Position numbers and translations under genes: made by a program. Positions 24,402 to 33,296 of a DNA stretch of 41,759 nt are shown here, piece after piece (position 1 is the first letter of the stretch; each line of letters begins with the position of its first letter). Origin of the DNA: a virus; IMG/VR virus record IMGVR_UViG_3300009304_000002, positions 1-41,759 of that record; one strand, written 5' to 3'. The notes under the pieces were generated by a model. That model worked only from the letters and a program-made list of their open reading frames with translations, was not told the DNA's origin and made no database searches.

Positions 24402-24608
24402 TTGAAATACACACTGGAGCAAGCAAGACTGCTATCCGATTTAACGCAAGAACAAATGGCCAAGAGGATGAGAATGACGGCAAAGACGTACATCCAATAT
24501 GAAAAGTACCGACGGATATTCCGAATGGACCAAGGCTACAACTTTGCAGAAAATGTAAACGTCCCATTCGACAGCATAATTTTTTTTGCTGGTCAAGTAC
24601 ACAATTAA
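24402..24608 (+). CDS. Cro-like XRE regulator
   Basis: 68 residues, start TTG 24402, 9 bases after AGGAGG. The helix-turn-helix is at ~12-36 (LTQEQMAKRMRMTAKTYIQYE). It is divergent from CI and first in the rightward early transcript, the usual place of Cro. It probably represses the CI promoter at the 24.26-24.38 kb operators. Confidence 0.82.
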   Translation: MKYTLEQARLLSDLTQEQMAKRMRMTAKTYIQYEKYRRIFRMDQGYNFAENVNVPFDSIIFFAGQVHN

Positions 24609-24691
24609 TGTAGTGTAATGATACGCCAATCAGGAGTCGGCTAAGAAATGGACAAGAAATGCCTAGCACGAATAAAAAGGAGGGACAGGCA

Positions 24692-24868
24692 ATGATTCCA
24701 CCAGAGTTAGTTAAGATGCACGCATATCTACCGGTTAAATTAGCTGAACTAGCTAAAGACGAACCAGAAGTTGCGCTTACTATTTTACAGGCCTGGGGCG
24801 AAGGCACAAAAACGCTTCGAGCTCTATGGGCGGAAGTGTGCGGGGCTTTGGAAGCTTTAAGCGCTTAA
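24692..24868 (+). CDS. Small early protein (hypothetical)
   Basis: 58 residues, helical, MIPPELVKMHAYLPVKLAEL ... LRALWAEVCGALEALSA. The ATG at 24692 follows AGGAGG. No family is recognised. It is early in the rightward transcript just after the Cro-like gene. Confidence 0.6.
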   Translation: MIPPELVKMHAYLPVKLAELAKDEPEVALTILQAWGEGTKTLRALWAEVCGALEALSA

Positions 24869-24889
24869 TTAAAAAAGGAGGCTACCTAT

Positions 24890-24979
24890 ATGAAAATCGA
24901 TCCAAAAGTATGGCTGAAAATGCCAGTCATGCAAAAGCACAAGTTGATCTTTGCAGCAATCGTAAATAACAAGCACTAA
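24890..24979 (+). CDS. Very small early protein
   Basis: 29 residues (MKIDPKVWLKMPVMQKHKL...NNKH) after AAAAAGGAGG. It is basic, with no recognised family. The call rests on the strong ribosome site and the tight packing with its neighbours. Confidence 0.45.
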   Translation: MKIDPKVWLKMPVMQKHKLIFAAIVNNKH

Positions 24980-24998
24980 TAAAAAGCGAGGTGTAAAC

Positions 24999-25094
24999 AT
25001 GAATACGCAACAGCATGGGTTACTAGTCGGATCATTAATCGGGGCTTTTTATATCACCTTGATAATCATGGCAGCAGTCGATTTATTCTTTTGA
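24999..25094 (+). CDS. Small single-span membrane protein
   Basis: 31 residues with one membrane span (LLVGSLIGAFYITLIIMAAV, residues ~8-27). Ribosome site GCGAGGTG. The function is unknown. It belongs to a run of four tiny early genes. Confidence 0.5.
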   Translation: MNTQQHGLLVGSLIGAFYITLIIMAAVDLFF

Positions 25095-25109
25095 AGGGAG
25101 GTGAAGTAA

Positions 25110-25274
25110 TTGATTCCAATTGAGTTGAAAGTATGGAAAAACAAAGAAGGGCTTTGGTTAATTAATGTGGATGGGATAAGCGTAGCAAGTTCACATTTTG
25201 AAGTAGCCGTTAGGGGTTTGGTAGAACGGGTTGTGGAAATGAACCCGGACGTTGAGTTTGTTGTTATTGGATAG
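25110..25274 (+). CDS. Small early protein (hypothetical)
   Basis: 54 residues starting at TTG 25110 after GGGAGGTGAAG. It has a beta-hairpin-like pattern (IELKVWKNKEGLWLINVDG) followed by a helix. No family is recognised. Confidence 0.55.
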   Translation: MIPIELKVWKNKEGLWLINVDGISVASSHFEVAVRGLVERVVEMNPDVEFVVIG

Positions 25275-25291
25275 AGGGGTGGTGAAATCAA

Positions 25292-25528
25292 ATGAAAAGT
25301 CTACATTGTCCATATTGCAAGCAAGAACCACAGGAAGTCAGTGAGTATGTCGAACAAGGGGAACGGTACGGAATTACCCCAGAGGAATTTGTAAGAACTG
25401 AAGAAGGCACTTATTCACACGCACACAACGTATTCACTTGTACCAGCTGTTATATCAAAGTTGGTATGCCGTTGAACAGCGATTTGTTTTATGCGTACAC
25501 ACAGTATCGGGAGTTGTACCCACAATAA
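25292..25528 (+). CDS. Zinc-ribbon protein (hypothetical)
   Basis: 78 residues with CPYC (Cys6, Cys9) and CTSC (Cys50, Cys53) pairs, a zinc ribbon. A ribosome site (GAGGGGTGGTG) precedes the ATG. Unknown role, perhaps nucleic-acid binding, in the early operon. Confidence 0.65.
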   Translation: MKSLHCPYCKQEPQEVSEYVEQGERYGITPEEFVRTEEGTYSHAHNVFTCTSCYIKVGMPLNSDLFYAYTQYRELYPQ

Positions 25529-25602
25529 AAAACGACCCTTTGCAGAGGGCCGCTTAAGTAAATAACTTACAACAACTATATCACAAAAGGAGAGAATTAT
25601 TC

Positions 25603-26022
25603 ATGGACGTCACAATAAAAGTCGGCATGAAACAATCTGAGATCAATGGCCTGTTCAACGAAATTGAAGAGTTTAAGCGTCAAAGATCTCATTTGAAGGC
25701 CGGGATGGACAAGAAGACAGAAACGATTATCGACCACATATTAAATAACGGGAACGTTCTTGCCTATAAAGACAACGAAGCGCACGTATTAACGGTAGCG
25801 AATAGTAGTTCACGTAAGTTCGACAAGTCAAAACTAGCGGATGATGTAGCCCGTACCCAAAAAGAATTGGATGTTGTCGGTATCGCCGAACTTGTGGAAA
25901 CTGACAAACTATCTTCCGAGAAGTTGAGTGAATACTTTTATGATGAACCAACTCAGAAGTTAAAAGCACGTAAAGCAAAGAAATCCGATATTGAGCTACT
26001 TACTGGTGGCGGTCGAGGGTGA
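25603..26022 (+). CDS. Hypothetical early protein
   Basis: 139 residues, helical N-terminus (QSEINGLFNEIEEFKRQRSHLKAGMDKK) and a basic C-terminus (LKARKAKKSDIELL). The family is not recognised. It is always possible that it assists the nuclease and helicase directly downstream, with which it is translationally coupled (stop TGA overlaps the GTG start of the nuclease gene). Confidence 0.6.
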   Translation: MDVTIKVGMKQSEINGLFNEIEEFKRQRSHLKAGMDKKTETIIDHILNNGNVLAYKDNEAHVLTVANSSSRKFDKSKLADDVARTQKELDVVGIAELVETDKLSSEKLSEYFYDEPTQKLKARKAKKSDIELLTGGGRG

Positions 26023-26327
26023 CTCGTAAACAGTCTGAAAAGACGATTGAAAACCAGATTAAACGTTACCTGGACAACCTTGAAAGTAACGGTAAAGCAT
26101 GGCACATGAAAGTTCACGGATCCATGTATCAAAAAGCAGGAGTACCGGATATTATCGCATGCATCAATGGACGTTTCGTAGGCATTGAAGTGAAGCGTCC
26201 TGGTGGGGTAGTAAGCGAACTGCAAAAGTACCACATCGGACAAATCAATAAATCGGGAGGTGCTGCATTTGTCGCTTACAGCGTCGACGACGTCAAGGAC
26301 AAGCTTAGACAATTCTATGTTATATGA
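26019..26327 (+). CDS. VRR-NUC nuclease
   Basis: 102 residues, start GTG 26019. Compact PD-(D/E)XK nuclease of the VRR-NUC family: GVPDII (Asp44) and GIEVKR (Glu57, Lys59), then a Gln-containing helix (SELQKYHIGQINKSGG). In phages it commonly precedes a SNF2-type helicase, as here, and probably acts on branched or replicating DNA. It overlaps the genes on both sides. Confidence 0.9.
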   Translation: MTRKQSEKTIENQIKRYLDNLESNGKAWHMKVHGSMYQKAGVPDIIACINGRFVGIEVKRPGGVVSELQKYHIGQINKSGGAAFVAYSVDDVKDKLRQFYVI

Positions 26328-27534
26328 CTTTCAAAAAGAAGTACTAGACAATGCAATGCCTTCCTATCTGTACGCATTGGATACGGGGACGGGAAAAACA
26401 ATTCTTTCAATCCATCATTATTTAAAACATTCAAACGGTGAACCGCTACTGATCGTAGCCCCTCCACAAAAGATAAAAGAGGGCGGTTGGGATAGAGATA
26501 TTCAGATGGTTTGCAATTACTACGATATTGAAATCACATACGATGCGCTTTCATACGGCACGATTGCAAAGCACTGGAAGACCTATGCTGGATGGTTCGT
26601 CATTTACGACGAGTGCCACATGGTGAAGAATCCAACATCCCAACGAGGGAAGGCTGCGACAAATCTAACACAAACAAGTACGGAATTTGTTTTACTGTCT
26701 GCAACCCCTTCAAGTAACGGATGGGTGGACACGTCAAATTACTTTATCATGTTTGGATTCTATAAAAACAAAACTCAATTCGAAAAACAAAATGCAGTGT
26801 TCGGAAATTTATATCTTGGAAGCCGAGTAGTGAAAAAGGTTGAGAGTTGGAAAAATGAAGGACTGTTAAAACAACAATACCAATCATTTTCAGTGAAGTT
26901 AGCGAAAGAAGATTGTTTGGATTTGCCTCCATTGGTAGTTGAAGATGTTTCGTTTAAGAGAAGTACTGAATATCTCAAAATCAAGAAGGACCGTATTTTC
27001 CAACCAAAAGGGGCAGACGAGCCACTTGTATATGATACGTACCCGAGATTGGCCCATGGTTTACGCTACTACGCAAATCAAAAGGACAAGCTGAAATATG
27101 TAGAAATGTTGGCAGAAGGAACGTCGGAAAATATCATCATCTTCTATTACTACCAACAAGAAAAGAATGACTTAATTGATCTACTGAAAAAGACTAAAAA
27201 AATCTATGAAGTGAGTGGTCAACGTTCTGAATTGCCACAGCGTGATGTGTGGGACGACTTAAAAGATTCCGTAACACTTGTTCAGTACATGGCAGGCTCA
27301 GCAGGTATCGAATTGCAGTATGCAAATTTGGTTGTTTTCTATACACCTACGTATTCGTTGCAAGATTACGAGCAAGCGTTGGGAAGAGCGTACCGAAACG
27401 GACAAACGAAGAAAGTGACCGTCTATCAATTTATTACAAAACATTCAATCGAAGACCAAATATATGCAGCACTGAAAGAAAAGAAGGATTTCACGGACGA
27501 GTTGTTTGTGAAGTTTGTGGAGGAGGATGACTGA
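26317..27534 (+). CDS. SNF2-type superfamily 2 helicase
   Basis: 405 residues. Walker A DTGTGKT (residues 22-28), DEAH-like box YDECH (98-101), SATPSSN motif III, and a C-terminal helicase domain with QALGRAYRNGQTKKV (motif VI). This is the short DEAD/SNF2 helicase paired with VRR-NUC in many siphoviruses. The ATG at 26317 overlaps the nuclease gene; the ribosome site is weak, so translational coupling is likely. Its stop overlaps the next start by one base. Confidence 0.9.
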   Translation: MLYDFQKEVLDNAMPSYLYALDTGTGKTILSIHHYLKHSNGEPLLIVAPPQKIKEGGWDRDIQMVCNYYDIEITYDALSYGTIAKHWKTYAGWFVIYDECHMVKNPTSQRGKAATNLTQTSTEFVLLSATPSSNGWVDTSNYFIMFGFYKNKTQFEKQNAVFGNLYLGSRVVKKVESWKNEGLLKQQYQSFSVKLAKEDCLDLPPLVVEDVSFKRSTEYLKIKKDRIFQPKGADEPLVYDTYPRLAHGLRYYANQKDKLKYVEMLAEGTSENIIIFYYYQQEKNDLIDLLKKTKKIYEVSGQRSELPQRDVWDDLKDSVTLVQYMAGSAGIELQYANLVVFYTPTYSLQDYEQALGRAYRNGQTKKVTVYQFITKHSIEDQIYAALKEKKDFTDELFVKFVEEDD

Positions 27535-29039
27535 TGTTCACCAACAATGACACAAACGTCACCAAGAACCGCAACTTGTACATTGGTGGTTCAGACGTTC
27601 CAACGATATTAGGCCTTAATAAATACAGAACAGCCTATCAACTGGCAAGAGAGAAGGTAGGTATCGATAAATCAGATTTTGTCGGAAACATGTACACCGA
27701 ATTCGGAAACATCTTGGAGCCGCAGATTCGGGATTATATAAATGCGGTAAATCAAACAGAGTTTTTCCCGGACACGATTATCAATAAAGAAATCATGGCT
27801 CGAGGAAATTGTGATGGAATGGATCGCGGGCAAAACTTGCTACTGGAAATCAAGACGCATGGAAAGACGTTGAGCACCAAAACGTATATCCCACAAATGC
27901 AGTTGTATATGTATCTGTTTGATTTAAGTTCGTCTTGGCTTGCACTTTATGAACGACCAGCTGACTTCGATGTTGAGTTTGATGTTGAGCGTTTGGAGAT
28001 TCGAACCGTCGAGAGGGACGAAGTGTTTATAGACAGGATACTCAAAGCAATTGACGCATTTCAGAAGCGTTGTGAGTGGTTAAAAGATAACCCTGGAGCA
28101 AGTGAGCATGATTTTAGTGGAAAGACACCAACTAAAAATACAGGAGGTAACAACTTGAATGAATTAGCAGTAAAAACAATCGAATTTGAACCGGCAAAAG
28201 TTGAATTCAATTATGCGGAACTTGAAGCAATTCTTGATGAAAACCTTAAAAAGTATAGCGGCCTTACTTTTACCGAGAAAGACGCTACGGAATGCAGAAA
28301 GACAATTACTGAATTACGAAAAGGTAAACGCACGCTTGACGACTATCGCAAAAGCACAAAAAAACAACTTACTGAATCAGTTACTGTTTTTGAAAATCAG
28401 TGTAAGGAACTAAACAAAAAGTTTGATGAAGTTATTAGTCCACTCGTTGAACAAAATGATGCATTTGAAGAAAAGCGCAAAGAAGAAAAGAAAGTGAAAG
28501 TCCAGGAGATTTCGGAAAAAATTATTGAAGAGTTTGGGCTTGATGAAAAGCATTCTACTGAACTAGTCATTGAAGATAGTTACCTAACAAAAAGTAAAAC
28601 ATTCAAATCAATCGAAGAGGAATTTTCTGTTACTGCTGAACACTTGAAAATGAAACAAGACAAACTTGCTTCAGATAAAGAAATCATTAAAAGTCACGTT
28701 GAATTGATGAATGAAAGGCACGAACTTGATTTGATTGAATCCACTTATATTAATCTGTTGGATTATCAAGAGTTTCAAGAAGTACGTGATCGCATAGAAA
28801 GTGATGTTGAACAAGTGTTGAAGGAAAGAAAGTATGTTGCGGAACAAGCATTGGCGGAGGAAGCAGTAGCAATCCCACCCGTTGTTGAACCAGTCATCGA
28901 AGTGACAGTGCCTGTTGCTCCAGTAGCAAAAGAAGAAGTGTTCTTGGATGTATATGAGGTGATAGGCACTGAATCCCAACTGGATGCACTTGAAGAGTAT
29001 ATGAGTAGCCAAGGCATCGAGTTTAAAGTCTTGGATTGA
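27534..29039 (+). CDS. YqaJ-type exonuclease fused to DUF1351-like protein
   Basis: 501 residues. Residues 1-~195 are a YqaJ/lambda-exonuclease fold: IGGSDVPTILGLNKYRTAYQL, then active-site Asp94, Glu105 and Lys107 (GNCDG ... LLEIKTH). Residues 208-501 look like the DUF1351 proteins normally encoded by the next separate gene: a Lys/Glu-rich coiled coil with RKTITELRKGKRTLDDYRK and a C-terminal QLDALEEYMSSQGIEFKVL. At the junction an AGGAGG (28142-28147) stands 7 bases before an in-frame TTG (28155), so a separate 294-residue product is likely also made. It is a 5'-3' exonuclease for recombination with its partner. Confidence 0.85.
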   Translation: MFTNNDTNVTKNRNLYIGGSDVPTILGLNKYRTAYQLAREKVGIDKSDFVGNMYTEFGNILEPQIRDYINAVNQTEFFPDTIINKEIMARGNCDGMDRGQNLLLEIKTHGKTLSTKTYIPQMQLYMYLFDLSSSWLALYERPADFDVEFDVERLEIRTVERDEVFIDRILKAIDAFQKRCEWLKDNPGASEHDFSGKTPTKNTGGNNLNELAVKTIEFEPAKVEFNYAELEAILDENLKKYSGLTFTEKDATECRKTITELRKGKRTLDDYRKSTKKQLTESVTVFENQCKELNKKFDEVISPLVEQNDAFEEKRKEEKKVKVQEISEKIIEEFGLDEKHSTELVIEDSYLTKSKTFKSIEEEFSVTAEHLKMKQDKLASDKEIIKSHVELMNERHELDLIESTYINLLDYQEFQEVRDRIESDVEQVLKERKYVAEQALAEEAVAIPPVVEPVIEVTVPVAPVAKEEVFLDVYEVIGTESQLDALEEYMSSQGIEFKVLD

Positions 29040-29153
29040 AGGTGGATAAACATGTCCCAGGCTGATTTTGAATATATGCAAAATGAAGCAGATCATTCAC
29101 TTGAAAAAAATGTGCTTGATAGGAAAGTAATGAAAAAAATAGGAGGAAACACA

Positions 29154-30182
29154 ATGAATCTACTACCAAAAAACGAAAAGAAAGTTCCGAAGGAAACACC
29201 ACGAAATTACGTAATTTATGGCGGCACGATGCATGGAAAAACTTATTTTGCAGATGAATTCCCGAACCCGTTAAATCTGAATACGGATGGAAATGCGGAA
29301 ATGATTGAAACTCCTTCTATCAGTATTTCAAACGAACGTGGCTCGGATGGACAAATTGCAAGAACCGCGTTTGCAATGCTTGGTTCAGTCATTAACGAAC
29401 TGGGAACAAAGAACCACACGTTTGAAACCATCGTGGTTGACGTTATTGACGATATTGTATCGCTCTTTGAACAGGACGTGACAGAATCAGCCGGTGTTGA
29501 TTATATCGGTGACATTGGATGGGGTAAGGGTCACGGAATGTTAGAAAGTATGGTCCGTGCATTTGTGATGAAAATGAAAGGTTTATCAATGAAGAAGAAA
29601 ATCAATGTCATTTATGTTTCTCGATTAAACACGATTGAAGATAACAATGTTATGAAACATGTCCCTTCGTTAAAACAAAAGTGGATGAACATCGTAAATG
29701 GAAACTCAGACTATACAATTCTGTGCCAAAAGATTGGAAAGAACTATATTCGTAGAGTTGAATCCAAACGAAAAAACTATTCACGGGACATGGTTGATGA
29801 CGAAAATATTAAGACATTGCTTGACTCAGTTGTTGGTGCTTATGATCGTTCACAAAAAACGACAGTAGTTGAAGCGAAGAAGATTTTTGAACAGCAAGAA
29901 TTAGCGGCTGATCAAGTAGCCGAAGAAGTGGCTACACCAGAACCAGTTGCTCCTGTTGTGCCGGAAGCGGTCGCACCAGTAGTAGAAACAGCCGCTCCGG
30001 AACCAACAGAAACAGTAAAAGAACCAATAAAAGAAGCAATTACAGAAGCACCACCGGTAGTAACGCCACCAAGGACAGCACCAACTCAACCCGCATTGGC
30101 GGTAGAAACACCAACAACCAGAACGGCGCGACCTGCAGCAACCGCACCAAGGCCTGCCCGTCCACCACGACGTGCTAGGTAG
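29154..30182 (+). CDS. Phage nucleotide-binding AAA ATPase (recombination/replication)
   Basis: 342 residues. It starts NLLPKNEKKV, usual for the family, then YGGTMHGKTY (Walker A, Lys29, Thr30) and TIVVDVIDD (Walker B). The AAA_24-type ATPase is found between YqaJ/DUF1351 and DUF669 genes and is thought to load or assist recombination proteins. The last ~95 residues are Pro/Ala/Val-rich low complexity with an Arg-rich end. ATG 29154 has AGGAGG 7 bases upstream. The frame is open back to ATG 29052 with its own GGTGG site, giving a 34-residue longer form. Confidence 0.85.
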   Translation: MNLLPKNEKKVPKETPRNYVIYGGTMHGKTYFADEFPNPLNLNTDGNAEMIETPSISISNERGSDGQIARTAFAMLGSVINELGTKNHTFETIVVDVIDDIVSLFEQDVTESAGVDYIGDIGWGKGHGMLESMVRAFVMKMKGLSMKKKINVIYVSRLNTIEDNNVMKHVPSLKQKWMNIVNGNSDYTILCQKIGKNYIRRVESKRKNYSRDMVDDENIKTLLDSVVGAYDRSQKTTVVEAKKIFEQQELAADQVAEEVATPEPVAPVVPEAVAPVVETAAPEPTETVKEPIKEAITEAPPVVTPPRTAPTQPALAVETPTTRTARPAATAPRPARPPRRAR

Positions 30183-30210
30183 GCGGTAGGCATTGGAAGG
30201 AGTGAATTCT

Positions 30211-30390
30211 TTGACTAACAACTTAGGAATTACTGAAAAAGGTAAAATAGGTCAGTTTTTCTGTAAACACAAAAATGCTAATTGGTTTCAGAAGAAAGAA
30301 CGTTTCTTTAATCTCAGCGGCGACAAACACTATAAGGTTTGTACTGATTGCGGAAAAACAGTAGACGCAAGATTTGTAAGGCATGATTAA
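30211..30390 (+). CDS. Small zinc-binding protein (hypothetical)
   Basis: 59 residues from TTG 30211, 8 bases after AAGGAG. It holds a CKH ... CTDCG arrangement consistent with a small zinc site. No recognised family; it sits between the ATPase and DUF669 genes. Confidence 0.55.
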   Translation: MTNNLGITEKGKIGQFFCKHKNANWFQKKERFFNLSGDKHYKVCTDCGKTVDARFVRHD

Positions 30391-30482
30391 CGTCACATTT
30401 CGACCAAACAACAACACAGTAACAATCGAACCAAAACTATAAAAAAACAACCCCGACGAGGGATAAAAGGATGGTAATTATA

Positions 30483-30938
30483 ATGGCAATGGACTTAAAA
30501 GCAATGGCAGCACAACTACTAGCAGACGGATTTGACCCAGCAACTTCACCGGTGAGCGACTTTGAAAATCTTCCGGACGGTGTGTACGATGCAATTTTCA
30601 CTACAGCTGAATGGCGCACAAGTGATAGCGGATGGGAATGGTTGTCTGTGCAATTCGAAATTTTGAACGAAGGTTTTGAAGGGCGTAAATATTTCGGAAT
30701 GATTTCATTCATTACTGAAAGCATGATTGCTATGAATATGAAACTAGCAATGAAAACAGCACATGCGGTAGATGTTGTATTGTCACCAGAAGATTTCATC
30801 CAACCAGAAACAGATCTTGTTGCAGCCTTCCAAGACGGATTAGGCAAAGAGGTTGGACTTAAATTGACAAGTTGGAAAAATAAAGCGGGGAAATCGGGTC
30901 AGAACTTCGAAGTTTCTGAACCTCTACCATTTAATTAA
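30483..30938 (+). CDS. DUF669 family protein (ssDNA-binding-like)
   Basis: 151 residues. The opening MDLKAMAAQLLADGFDP, the LPDGVYDAIFTTAEWR strand and WLSVQFEILNEGFEGRKYFG are typical of DUF669, associated with phage recombination/replication modules and thought to bind single-stranded DNA. It lies between the AAA ATPase and the polymerase. ATG 30483 is chosen; ATG 30471 is too close to the AAAAGG site. Confidence 0.8.
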   Translation: MAMDLKAMAAQLLADGFDPATSPVSDFENLPDGVYDAIFTTAEWRTSDSGWEWLSVQFEILNEGFEGRKYFGMISFITESMIAMNMKLAMKTAHAVDVVLSPEDFIQPETDLVAAFQDGLGKEVGLKLTSWKNKAGKSGQNFEVSEPLPFN

Positions 30939-30958
30939 TAAGAGGGACGTGTTGAATC

Positions 30959-32677
30959 ATGTTCACAATTTATGATATCGAAGTTTTTCCGAACGATTGG
31001 ATGATAGTTTTTCTTAACACTGATACAGGTGAAATTGAACGAATTCACAACAATAAGGAGCGGTTAAAAGCCGCTCTTTCTTCTAAACAAATATTAGTAG
31101 GATATAACAACTATCGATATAACGATTTAATTTTAGCTGGATTGTTAACGGATGTAGATCCCTATGAATTAACAAAACGAATATTTGAAGGCCAACGAAT
31201 TAGTTTACGACTAAATTTAGTCACGCTCGATGTTATGCAAGAAGCTAGGCAAGGATTGTCACTAAAAGAAGCACAGGCAAATTTAGGGTTAAGTATTATT
31301 GAATCGCCTGTTGATTTTAACAAAACAAAATTAATTGCAGCAGAAATTGAACAAGTATTTGCTTATTGTGAAAACGATGTGAAAGTGACAGCTGAATTAT
31401 TTGATAAACGTGAAGCGTATTTTGCTTCAAAGTTTGAACTGGTACAGACATTTGAGTTGCAGCCGACCGAACTTAAAAAGACCAGGGCTAATCTATCGGC
31501 TTCTGTTTTAAAAGCAAGAACGACAGATTCCAAGAATGACAGACTGCTATTGTCGTATGACAAAAGATTGAAAGTAAACGAGATTCCAAAAGAACTTGTT
31601 TCATTTTATAAGGACATAGAAACAGAATATAAAAATACTAAAAGCCACGAATTGCTAGAGAAGAAATCACTCAATTTAAAATTAGCAGGATTGGATCACG
31701 TTTATGGTTTTGGTGGATTACACGGCGCAAAAGAAAATTACATCGGTGAGGGTAACTTTTTACAGATTGACGTTTCATCTTTTTACCCGTCACTCATGAT
31801 TAACAATGATTTTATTAGCCGGGCATCGACAGCTCCGGAACTGTTTAAAAAAATCTATGATCAACGAGCAAAATTGAAGGCGAAAAAGGACCCGAAAGAA
31901 GAAGCATACAAGATTGTGCTCAGCAGTACCTACGGGGCATCAAAGAGTATTTACAACACTTTATATGATCCGATGCAAGCAAATAATATTGTTGTGAACG
32001 GTCAATTGATTTGGACACATTTAATTCTACTCTTAGAACCATTTTGTGAATTGATTCAATCAAATACGGATGCAATCATCATTAAGTACGATGACGGAAT
32101 GGAACAAATGATAAAGAATGTTCTGGACCAGTTTAGCAAGCAGTATAAGTTAAGTTTTGACGTTGATAAAATAACCAAGATTGCACAACGGGACGTGAAT
32201 AATTACTGCATTACGTATGCGGACGGTTCGATTAAAGCCATAGGACGTATGAGTAATCATCATGGTGGGGATTGGGAACGTAACAGTCTGTCCGTCATTG
32301 ATATGGCACTTGTGGCTTACTACATGCACGGCGTGCCCATCCAAACAACAGTAATCGATACATGGAAACGGAATGAATTGCTACCCTTCCAATTGGTAGC
32401 CAAGGCAGGGAGTTATGACGGCATGGTCCACGAACGATTAGTAAACGGACGTATTGGAATGGTTGATCTACAAAAGGTGAATCGTATTTTCGCAACAAAA
32501 GATAAAAAGTTAGGGACCGTCTATAAAGTACGTGATGAAAAAGGAACGAACAAACATCATAAATTTGCGAATTGTCCAGAGTCGGCCATGGTTTTTAACG
32601 GTTCGATTGATGGGATGGACAAGCGACTAATTGATTTGAATTGGTACGTGAAGATGGTAAATCGGCAGTTGTTTTAG
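30959..32677 (+). CDS. Compact family B-like DNA polymerase
   Basis: 572 residues. The exonuclease motifs are YDIEVF (Asp6, Glu8), NYRYND (Asp56) and YCENDVKVT (Asp140). Polymerase motif A is IDVSSFYPSLM (Asp271), motif B KIVLSSTYGASKS (Lys318...Gly326) and motif C SNTDAIII (Asp371). So it keeps both proofreading and polymerising centres but is shorter than ordinary B-family enzymes (about 750 or more). It should copy phage DNA from primers made by the primase-helicase at 34382. GAGGGACGTG precedes the ATG. Confidence 0.85.
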   Translation: MFTIYDIEVFPNDWMIVFLNTDTGEIERIHNNKERLKAALSSKQILVGYNNYRYNDLILAGLLTDVDPYELTKRIFEGQRISLRLNLVTLDVMQEARQGLSLKEAQANLGLSIIESPVDFNKTKLIAAEIEQVFAYCENDVKVTAELFDKREAYFASKFELVQTFELQPTELKKTRANLSASVLKARTTDSKNDRLLLSYDKRLKVNEIPKELVSFYKDIETEYKNTKSHELLEKKSLNLKLAGLDHVYGFGGLHGAKENYIGEGNFLQIDVSSFYPSLMINNDFISRASTAPELFKKIYDQRAKLKAKKDPKEEAYKIVLSSTYGASKSIYNTLYDPMQANNIVVNGQLIWTHLILLLEPFCELIQSNTDAIIIKYDDGMEQMIKNVLDQFSKQYKLSFDVDKITKIAQRDVNNYCITYADGSIKAIGRMSNHHGGDWERNSLSVIDMALVAYYMHGVPIQTTVIDTWKRNELLPFQLVAKAGSYDGMVHERLVNGRIGMVDLQKVNRIFATKDKKLGTVYKVRDEKGTNKHHKFANCPESAMVFNGSIDGMDKRLIDLNWYVKMVNRQLF

Positions 32678-32701
32678 AAATATGAAGGGGAGTGTTGAAA
32701 A

Positions 32702-33094
32702 ATGTTAAAACGTGACGCAAGTAAAAGGCTGGTTGCACAATACAAATCTTTCGAAAGAAGAAATTACAAGCGCAACATTAGGGTTTCTCACAAATTTGAA
32801 ACGATCGAAGAGGTTGAGTATTGTTTCATAAAGTATTTGGATGAAAAATACCCGGGAGATATTGTCAAAGATATGTATATCGGCAGAAATTTCATATTTG
32901 GTGAAGCGCCAAATCATCAAGCGAATATTATAGCGTTTTACCGTCATCCAAGCAGAAAATACAAAGATGTGTTTCTTATGTCTATGAAATATAAAATTAA
33001 CAGCGCTAATAGCACGAGGGCATTTGTTGGTGGGCAAGTAGAATTCTTTATTCAAGATAATGAATTGCGTAGGAGGGGGATGCCAAATGACTAA
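32702..33094 (+). CDS. Hypothetical protein
   Basis: 130 residues, basic N-terminus (SKRLVAQYKSFERRNYKRN) then a mixed alpha/beta domain (EEVEYCFIKYLDEKYPGD, VFLMSMKYKI, VEFFIQDNELRRRG). Unrecognised. AAGGGGAG upstream. It overlaps the next gene by 8 bases. Confidence 0.6.
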   Translation: MLKRDASKRLVAQYKSFERRNYKRNIRVSHKFETIEEVEYCFIKYLDEKYPGDIVKDMYIGRNFIFGEAPNHQANIIAFYRHPSRKYKDVFLMSMKYKINSANSTRAFVGGQVEFFIQDNELRRRGMPND

Positions 33095-33296
33095 AACAAT
33101 CCATAAAATGGATGAACTAAGCATTGCGATATTCGCTTTTCACAAAGGCGAAACACATTTGATCGCAATGGAAAAAGAAAAACTTGTAGCGGTTGAATCA
33201 TTTGCGAAAATGGCTACAAAGAATATCGTTCCAACAGGTAGAAGTCGCGCGGAATTGTTGGAGTTTCTGAATTACAAGGAAGAGCCATCAACATGA
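33087..33296 (+). CDS. Hypothetical protein
   Basis: 69 residues. ATG 33087 follows GGAGGGGGATG. Contains strands LSIAIFAFHKGETHLIAM; no known family. The gene overlaps its neighbours on both sides and is part of a tightly packed replication-region operon. Confidence 0.55.
   Translation: MTKTIHKMDELSIAIFAFHKGETHLIAMEKEKLVAVESFAKMATKNIVPTGRSRAELLEFLNYKEEPST

Noticed and set aside
25532-25556. Hairpin with a T tract on the minus strand
   Set aside because: There is no leftward gene upstream of it, and on the plus strand it lacks a T tract, so it is not called a terminator.
30383-30442. 19-codon frame after the 59-residue zinc protein
   Set aside because: No separate ribosome site and no motif; could be chance in a short gap.
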